The position numbers were made by a program, and so were the translations under genes. The notes under the pieces were generated by a model that made no database searches, had not been told where the DNA came from, and worked only from the letters and a program-made list of their open reading frames with translations. A stretch of DNA of 64,000 bases, taken from positions 16,459 to 80,458 of the forward strand of contig JAPOPC010000100.1 of NCBI GenBank assembly GCA_026713105.1. Reading direction: 5' to 3'. Source of the DNA: Acidimicrobiaceae bacterium. GTDB taxonomy: Bacteria; Actinomycetota; Acidimicrobiia; Acidimicrobiales; Poriferisodalaceae. Positions 58,878 to 64,000 of the stretch are shown piece by piece (the stretch's first letter is position 1; each line of letters opens with the position of its first letter).

Positions 58878-60064
58878 CCGAGAACCTCAGCGGTGCCGTA
58901 GATGGCGGTTGAGGCGATCTCGACCATCGGGCCGGCATTCGACAGCGACACCTTCACGTTGCGCACCTGGTTGGTCGAGTCGCCACGCACCTGGCGTACT
59001 GCTTCGATCTGCATGCCGAGGCCGTGCATGTAGCACTCGGCGAGGTTGCCGCCGCTGGTGTTCAGCGGGAGCGAGCCGCCGTCGGCCCGCAAGTTCTCGA
59101 AGGTGAGCACCTCGTTGGCGTTCTCGTAGGTGCACAGGCCGTGCTCGATGAGGCTCATCACGACGGCTCCGGTGAAGTTCTCATAGCTCTGCACCACATC
59201 GACGTCGTCGGGTGTCACACCCGCCTGCTCGTAGAGGTGCTGTGCCGCAAGCTTGAAGCTCGACGTCGCGTAGTCGGTCGGGTTGTGGACCCATGCGCCC
59301 GAGCGATGCCCGCCGCTCTGCTGAGCCGCCAGTACCAGCACGGGTGTGTCGCTCAGATCAGCGGCCCGCTCAGCGGAGGTGACGATCATGGCGGCGGCAC
59401 CGTCGTTCTCCAGGCAGCAGTCATAGAGACGGAACGGCTCGGTGATCCAGCGCGCCGAGTCGTACGTCGCTGCGTCGAGCGGCCGGCCGTGCATGACCGC
59501 CCGCGGGTTGTTCTGCGCGTGGTGATATGCGGCCAGCGCCACGGCTCGCATCGTCGACCGGTCGATGTCGTGTTCGTGCATGAGCCGAGTCGTGCGCATT
59601 GCGTACACCTGGGCCGGGCTCATGACGCCGTAGGGAATGGTGTAGGCGTACTCGCCGCTGATCGCCGGGCGCCGGCCGCCTTGGCCGAACCGTCCGTACT
59701 GCCCCTGGGCGAGGCCTCGGTAGGCGACCACGACGTCTGCCGAGCCGGCGAGGACAGCGCCGGCGGCATTCTGCACAACTCCGGCCGCCCCGCCGCCACC
59801 ACCACCCCACTGCATGTTCGAGTACCGCAGCTCCGACAGGCCGAGGGCGTTGGCAAGCCGGGCCGGCGTGTTGCGATCGTTGCTATAGGAACAGAAGCCG
59901 TCGATCTCGCGGGGGTTGATGCCGGCGTCTTCGCAGGCCGCCAGGATCGCCTTCAAGACGAGCACGAACTCCGGATCTGGAGACTGGCCCCGCTTGAAAT
60001 AGGTGGTCTCGCCGACACCGGCGATGGCAGTTCGGCCCCGCAGCCCTCGCCCTGATTCGCTCAC
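58874..60064 (-). CDS. Thiolase-fold acetyl-CoA acetyltransferase / lipid-transfer protein
   Basis: 396 residues from GTG 60064. Thiolase fold: GVVQNAAGAVLAGSADVVVAYRG, DCCLENDGAAAMIVTSAER, NTSGGNLAECYMHGLGM. The Cys position of the true thiolase nucleophile (about 90, in MQWGGGGGGAAG) has no Cys, so it fits the Ltp2-like aldolase/thiolase-like branch that works with a DUF35 subunit. Substrate unknown. Confidence 0.85.
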   Translation of the reverse strand: MSESGRGLRGRTAIAGVGETTYFKRGQSPDPEFVLVLKAILAACEDAGINPREIDGFCSYSNDRNTPARLANALGLSELRYSNMQWGGGGGGAAGVVQNAAGAVLAGSADVVVAYRGLAQGQYGRFGQGGRRPAISGEYAYTIPYGVMSPAQVYAMRTTRLMHEHDIDRSTMRAVALAAYHHAQNNPRAVMHGRPLDAATYDSARWITEPFRLYDCCLENDGAAAMIVTSAERAADLSDTPVLVLAAQQSGGHRSGAWVHNPTDYATSSFKLAAQHLYEQAGVTPDDVDVVQSYENFTGAVVMSLIEHGLCTYENANEVLTFENLRADGGSLPLNTSGGNLAECYMHGLGMQIEAVRQVRGDSTNQVRNVKVSLSNAGPMVEIASTAIYGTAEVLG

Positions 60065-60183
60065 GGCCGCAAACCGTAGCCAAGCGCCGCCCACTTTCGC
60101 CTAGAACTGCCGGACACGGCCGTGGGGCTTCGCGGCCGCCGAGCCGGTGCCGGTCGCCGCTCGACGGGCTAGAAACAGAGCCG

Positions 60184-60498
60184 ATGTCTGACGACGAACT
60201 CGCTGCACTCCGCCGCAGCATCGACAAGGTCGACGCGGAATTGGTGCGCCTGTTGGCGGAACGCTTCCGGTTCACTCACGACATCGGCATCTACAAGGCG
60301 GCGAACGAGATGCCGCCGGTCGATCTGGTTCGCCAGCATCAGCAAGTGGACGGGTTGCGCCAGCTCGCCTTGGCGGAAGGTCTCGATCCTGATTTCTGTA
60401 AGCGGTTCGTGCACTTCGTCATGGACGAAGTCATCCGCAACCACCGGCACATCGCCGAATCGGCCAGCGAGTTCAGCGTCGAGCACGAGACCCGCTAG
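60184..60498 (+). CDS. Chorismate mutase, AroQ type
   Basis: 104 residues from ATG 60184. All-helical AroQ pattern: LRRSIDKVDAELVRLLAERF, then IGIYKAANEMPPVD, and the last helix FCKRFVHFVMDEVIRNHR. Converts chorismate to prephenate for Phe/Tyr synthesis. Stand-alone, between the divergent thiolase and the convergent nicotinamidase. Confidence 0.88.
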   Translation: MSDDELAALRRSIDKVDAELVRLLAERFRFTHDIGIYKAANEMPPVDLVRQHQQVDGLRQLALAEGLDPDFCKRFVHFVMDEVIRNHRHIAESASEFSVEHETR

Positions 60499-60532
60499 CG
60501 GGTCGCGACCGCCCGGCGGTCGAGAGTGCTCC

Positions 60533-61111
60533 TCAGCGTGAGCCGATGACGTCGATGCCAGCGGCGGCGAGCTCGGTTCGGGCCGCTGCGGCGGTCTCGG
60601 GCGCTACAGAGGCCGAGAGTCCTTCGATCACCTTGGTCGCGTAGCCGTTGGCAGCAGCATCCACCGCGGTTGCTCGCACGCAGTGGTCGAACGCCAGTCC
60701 CACGACGTCGACTTCGGCCACACCGGCAGCTGCCAGCACCTCGTCCAAAGTTCGACCGTCGTCGTCCACACCTTCAAAGCCCGAGTACGCCGCGGCGTGC
60801 ATGCCCTTGCGCACCTTGGCGTCGATCCTGTCCGCAACGGGATCGAGTGCCGGATGCAACTCGGCTTCCGCAGTGCCGGCCACACCGTGCGGCGGCCACG
60901 TGCTGACGAAATCGGGCTCGTCGCTGAAGTGGTCACCCGGGTCGATGTGCCAATCCTGCGTGGTCACCACCAGGTCGTAACCATGGTCATCGGCGAGTAG
61001 GGCCGCCACGCCTGCGGCCACGTCATCGCCGCCTTCGACGGGCAGTGCGCCGCCCTCGCAGAAGGTCGGCTGCACGTCCACGACGAGCAAGGCGGAGCGG
61101 GCCCGGGGCAC
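60533..61111 (-). CDS. Nicotinamidase / isochorismatase-family hydrolase
   Basis: 192 residues from GTG 61111. Catalytic triad segments: Asp in LLVVDVQPTF, Lys in KVRKGMHA, Cys in AFDHCVRATA; metal site TQDWHIDPGDHF. These fit nicotinamidase (PncA type), which turns nicotinamide to nicotinate in NAD salvage. Starts 4 bases after the amidohydrolase gene ends; probably cotranscribed with it. Confidence 0.88.
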   Translation of the reverse strand: MPRARSALLVVDVQPTFCEGGALPVEGGDDVAAGVAALLADDHGYDLVVTTQDWHIDPGDHFSDEPDFVSTWPPHGVAGTAEAELHPALDPVADRIDAKVRKGMHAAAYSGFEGVDDDGRTLDEVLAAAGVAEVDVVGLAFDHCVRATAVDAAANGYATKVIEGLSASVAPETAAAARTELAAAGIDVIGSR

Positions 61112-61115
61112 AGCC

Positions 61116-62276
61116 TCAGACTCCGAGCAGGAATGAGGCGTTGCCCGCCCAGAAGGGTGCCGTGGCGCCTTCGCTGAGGCCGGCTGCGCTGAACGACGCC
61201 TGGAACTCGGCGATCGGGTCGCGGCCGCCCTCTGGGTGCGGCCAGTCGGACGAGAACAGGAACAACTCCGGACCGGCGTTCGACACCAGCCAGCCCACAT
61301 CCTCGAAGTGCCAGGGTGTGAATCGCACCTGGCGGCGGATGTAGTCCGAGGGTGCCATGGTCAGGTTCGACAGCTCGGGCTCGTGACGACCGAACGCCAA
61401 GACGGCGTTGTCCAGCGAGCGCAGCAGGTTCGGCACCCAGCCGGCACCCAGCTCGATCAGCCCGCACCGCAGCTCGGGGAACTTCTCGAAAATGCCGTCG
61501 AGCACCATGCACGCCAGCAGGTTCTCGGCGTCGTGGTACAGGTTCAGGAAATCCTTCGAGCGCATGTTCTCGCCGCCGCCCACGAAGTCCTTGCCGGGGT
61601 TCCGACCGTTGTTGTGGTACGTCATCGGCAGCTGATTGCCGCCATTCGGTCCGAGGTGCAAGAGCACCGGCACGCTGGCTTCGGACAGCAGCGCCCACAG
61701 CGGATCGAAGTCGGGATGGGTGGGGCTCACCTCTGTCGGCACGCCGTGGGGGATCCACGCGGCCCGGCAGCCGACCTCGATGGCTTCCCGGGCGCACTCG
61801 ACGGTGCGTTGCGGGTCTTCGAGCGGCACGAACGCCACGCCCAGCAGGCGAGGATCCACCGAACAGAAGTCGGCAATGCCGCGGTTGTGCGCCGCCGCGC
61901 CCCCATAAGCCAGATCGACATCGCCGCGTGCGTGAAACTGCGTGTGCGCAAACGTGGTGAAGACGAGTTGGCTGGCGAAGCCCAGCTGGTCGAGAGCGCC
62001 CACACGTTCGTTGGCATCCATGGAGCCGTAGGCGAAATAACCCTTCGGCCCGCCCACGACATCGGCCGCCAGCTTCGCCGTCTCTTCGGGATCGTTGCGC
62101 CGCTCCCAGCACTTCTCCACGAGATCGAACGTCGCGGCATCGCCGCCGCCCGCCAGGCTCAGATTCCGGAGCTTGCTGGCAACGGAACTGTCGGCATAGC
62201 TCGCCAGCCAATCCACTGGCTCCATCAGGTGGCTGTCAGTGTCGTGAATGAACCGCTCACCGGCATACGTCGTCAT
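61116..62276 (-). CDS. Amidohydrolase-2 family metal-dependent hydrolase/decarboxylase
   Basis: 386 residues from ATG 62276 with GGGGGA upstream. Barrel with a D-x-H near the start (DTDSHLMEP), a second His in VLLHLGPNGG and the metal Asp with PH in FSSDWPHPEGG, as in amidohydrolase-2 proteins (ACMSD-like decarboxylases and hydrolases). Substrate unknown. Confidence 0.85.
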   Translation of the reverse strand: MTTYAGERFIHDTDSHLMEPVDWLASYADSSVASKLRNLSLAGGGDAATFDLVEKCWERRNDPEETAKLAADVVGGPKGYFAYGSMDANERVGALDQLGFASQLVFTTFAHTQFHARGDVDLAYGGAAAHNRGIADFCSVDPRLLGVAFVPLEDPQRTVECAREAIEVGCRAAWIPHGVPTEVSPTHPDFDPLWALLSEASVPVLLHLGPNGGNQLPMTYHNNGRNPGKDFVGGGENMRSKDFLNLYHDAENLLACMVLDGIFEKFPELRCGLIELGAGWVPNLLRSLDNAVLAFGRHEPELSNLTMAPSDYIRRQVRFTPWHFEDVGWLVSNAGPELFLFSSDWPHPEGGRDPIAEFQASFSAAGLSEGATAPFWAGNASFLLGV

Positions 62277-62376
62277 GGTTCCCCCGGATCAAGTTGTCCG
62301 AATGTCGGTTCCAAGGGCTCAGTCTTGCAGCCAAGGAAGCGGAAGTCTCACGAGGTCCTGTCCAGTCAGCCGTCGG

Positions 62377-62772
62377 CTACGGAGCATCCGGCTCTTCGGC
62401 CTGTGGAATCGCGGCGACAAGCCTCCGGTCAGTGGACAGCACGGGGATCTGTAACCGATCGGACAGCGCGGCGTAGAGCGCGTCCGCGAGCCGCAGATTG
62501 TGGCGGCGGCTCCATGCTTCGAGGAGCAATGGGGACAGCTGATGCCGTCGGATGGGCATTCGCTGGAACATCTCCAGTCGCGACGAGGCTGCATTGGCGC
62601 TGAAACGACCGGCGCGGTGGTGCCGACCGATGGCTGACAGGACTTCGGCATCGATGTGGGCGGGTGCATGAAGCTCGTTCCTCCTCAGACGAGAGCGGAT
62701 CGCGCCGGCCGCGGGGGCGTCGATGAGCACGTCAACGACGGCTGACGCATCCACGATCAGCGATTCATGCAC
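62377..62772 (-). CDS. VapC-type PIN-domain toxin
   Basis: 131 residues from ATG 62772. Acidic PIN residues: Asp in LIVDASAVVDVLID, Glu in AHIDAEVLSAIG, Asp in LRLADALYAALS and in LSTDRRLVA. Overlaps the antitoxin gene upstream by 8 bases. Predicted endoribonuclease. Confidence 0.85.
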   Translation of the reverse strand: MHESLIVDASAVVDVLIDAPAAGAIRSRLRRNELHAPAHIDAEVLSAIGRHHRAGRFSANAASSRLEMFQRMPIRRHQLSPLLLEAWSRRHNLRLADALYAALSDRLQIPVLSTDRRLVAAIPQAEEPDAP

Positions 62773-62992
62773 CGAACTCGAATTCGTCCCTGACAGCGGT
62801 GATGACTGCTAGGGCCGTCTCGTCGTCAATGCCCGTCGGCGGCAAAGCCGCCACTTCGTCGAGCCAAGCGTCAAGTGATTGGCGATCGAGCTCCCGCTGG
62901 ATGGCCGCCTGCGTGAGGCCAGACACGTTCAGCTCGGCTTCTCGCGCCTTCGCAGCCAGTTCGTCCGGCAAGTAGACGTTCACGCGTGCCAT
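62765..62992 (-). CDS. VapB-type ribbon-helix-helix antitoxin
   Basis: 75 residues from ATG 62992 (a second ATG is two codons upstream). MARVNVYLPDELAAKAREA is a typical RHH strand-helix start; the acidic C-terminus would bind the toxin. Coupled to vapC by overlap. Confidence 0.78.
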   Translation of the reverse strand: MARVNVYLPDELAAKAREAELNVSGLTQAAIQRELDRQSLDAWLDEVAALPPTGIDDETALAVITAVRDEFEFGA

Positions 62993-63121
62993 GCGCATAG
63001 GGTACACACTCGCTCCTGGTCGATCGGCCGTCGACATGCACCGCCAGCATGGACTCACTGTTGAACGACAGGCAAACGAATTTCGGCGCGCAGCTGATGC
63101 TCCCGCGAGCACCTAGTCCCA

Positions 63122-63715
63122 CTAACGCTTGACGGGCCCCTGGATGTTGAGCGGCTTGTCCAGCTTGGCGATTTCCTCACGCTCTCGTTCGTACGCTTCT
63201 CCTTCAGTCAAATCGGTCGCGAGAATCACGAGTTCGTATTCGACGCCGGCCGTATACAGGTCGCTGATGCGTGCCGAGCCGCCGGTCGAGCGACGGTCCC
63301 CGGAGATGTGCTCTGCCTCGCGAAAACGAGCAGCCCGCTGGGTGATACCCACATATTGCTGGCCGTTCTCGAAATCGAATCGGTAGACCGTCCATCGGTG
63401 ACTGGGCGGTTGCGGCGTGTCGCTGCGCCGCTCCAATGCCCGGTAGTCGATTTCTCGGAGACGCATTTCCTCAAACAGCGGCTCCAGATGACCCGCCGGA
63501 GTACCTGATTTCTTGCTGGCCCAGTACGAACTGCGAGCCGAGGTGTAGAGGCTCCAGAGCCTTGCTGCCGTCGTGCAGGCCTCACATGGCTCTTCATCAC
63601 GCTTCTTGTGTCGCTGGAACGCCGCATAGGTTCCGCACGGCCGCAGCTTCTTGCCGCCGACGTCGACACGCGTTCGCTCGCCGCCGTCTGCCAGCGAATA
63701 GCCCTCCGAACTCAT
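63122..63715 (-). CDS. GIY-YIG nuclease-like protein with N-terminal zinc-binding motif
   Basis: 197 residues from ATG 63715. N-terminal Cys box CGTYAAFQRHKKRDEEPC-x-x-C, common in actinobacterial phage-type proteins. The C-terminal part has the GIY-YIG-like strands VYRFDFENGQQYVGITQRAARFREAEH-type pattern (VYRF ... YVGITQ). Likely a mobile or phage-derived nuclease. Preceded at the window edge by unresolved sequence. Confidence 0.68.
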   Translation of the reverse strand: MSSEGYSLADGGERTRVDVGGKKLRPCGTYAAFQRHKKRDEEPCEACTTAARLWSLYTSARSSYWASKKSGTPAGHLEPLFEEMRLREIDYRALERRSDTPQPPSHRWTVYRFDFENGQQYVGITQRAARFREAEHISGDRRSTGGSARISDLYTAGVEYELVILATDLTEGEAYEREREEIAKLDKPLNIQGPVKR

Positions 63716-63721
63716 GTTGAT

Positions 63722-64000
63722 TTCAGGTTCGTGGTAGCTGAACTCTCCGGAACTGGCTCAAACGATGAGACGACGAACCATGTGTCGTGGGCAATATGGC
63801 TTTCGAAGCGACCCTCGGCGGCTTGGCGCTGAAGTTCTTCCCAGGTGCAGCCAGCCTTGGCAGAGGATGTCCCATTTGCTGTTGAAGTCGCTGCGGGTGG
63901 TGGCTCCGGTTGTCATGCAGCGATCGAGTGTTGGGCAGTATTGCAGGTGGGTGTGACTGTCTCGGCGTGACGGGCGAGCGCGGCGACGAGTTGGGGCATC
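63722..64000. other. Window edge with a possible broken small gene on the minus strand
   Basis: On the minus strand one frame reads sensibly to a stop at 63722 (WEELQRQAAEGRFESHIA, TWFVVSSFEPVPESS) but is cut by a TGA at about 63916; the frame before that TGA begins MPQLVAALARHAETV. Too short to judge. Confidence 0.3.

Noticed and set aside
1..64000. tRNA, rRNA, riboswitch, prophage or insertion-sequence genes
   Set aside because: I looked for typical sequence marks (T-loop patterns, transposase motifs, integrase, terminal repeats) and saw none I could support; a covariance-model scan would be decisive.

Overview
This is a GC-rich window from a bacterium that I place in the Actinomycetota. 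The reasons are codon use, a probable F420-dependent luciferase-like oxidoreductase (56.8 kb) and F420/PPOX-type protein (57.9 kb), three VapBC-type modules, and a thiolase with a DUF35 partner. The best guess is an aquatic Acidimicrobiia-like lineage; this is inference, because no rRNA or phylogenetic marker is present. No tRNA, rRNA, CRISPR array or transposase was recognised.

The dominant theme is methylated-amine catabolism, spread over three loci. (1) 47.4-55.0 kb, minus strand: a divergent Amt-type channel, three very small membrane proteins, a four-helix membrane protein, TMAO demethylase (tdm), trimethylamine monooxygenase (tmm) and a DAO-family flavoprotein, probably one operon. (2) 29.5-36.0 kb, plus strand: gamma-glutamylmethylamide synthetase (gmaS), N-methylglutamate synthase mgsABC, an unrecognised 156-residue protein and a second DAO-family flavoprotein. 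(3) 16.3-21.5 kb, plus strand: a heterotetrameric sarcosine oxidase / N-methylglutamate dehydrogenase soxBDAG, with a divergent LysR regulator. Together they would take trimethylamine to TMAO, to dimethylamine plus formaldehyde, and methylamine through gamma-glutamylmethylamide and N-methylglutamate to glutamate. The dimethylamine-to-methylamine step (dmm genes) is not in the window.

Other regions, in order. 0-4.1 kb: sugar ABC permease (partial), binding lipoprotein and GH13 alpha-glucosidase. 4.4-9.1 kb: a PEBP protein, an unknown coiled-coil protein, and a divergent pair made of a DyP peroxidase and an AhpD-like protein that reads through an in-frame TGA followed by a bacterial SECIS-like hairpin, a strong selenoprotein candidate. 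9.2-16.1 kb: small hypothetical proteins, an RCC1-repeat surface protein, a VapBC module, a crotonase, a phytanoyl-CoA-type dioxygenase and LysR. 21.5-29.3 kb: an L,D-transpeptidase with a lectin domain, a type III-like restriction-modification pair in which both genes are frameshifted, and a second VapBC-type pair.

36.2-47.2 kb is an accessory island: a six-gene minus-strand cassette built around a PD-(D/E)XK-type nuclease and two paralogous small membrane proteins; a decayed PP2C phosphatase locus; an AT-richer restriction-modification pair; and a large internally duplicated protein of unknown function. 55.2-64.0 kb holds an XRE-cupin regulator, F420 enzymes, thiolase/DUF35, chorismate mutase, nicotinamidase, an amidohydrolase, a third VapBC module and a GIY-YIG protein. 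Several single-base frameshifts occur (23-28 kb, 41 kb, 46 kb); they may be real decay, phase variation or assembly error, and read data would be needed to tell.
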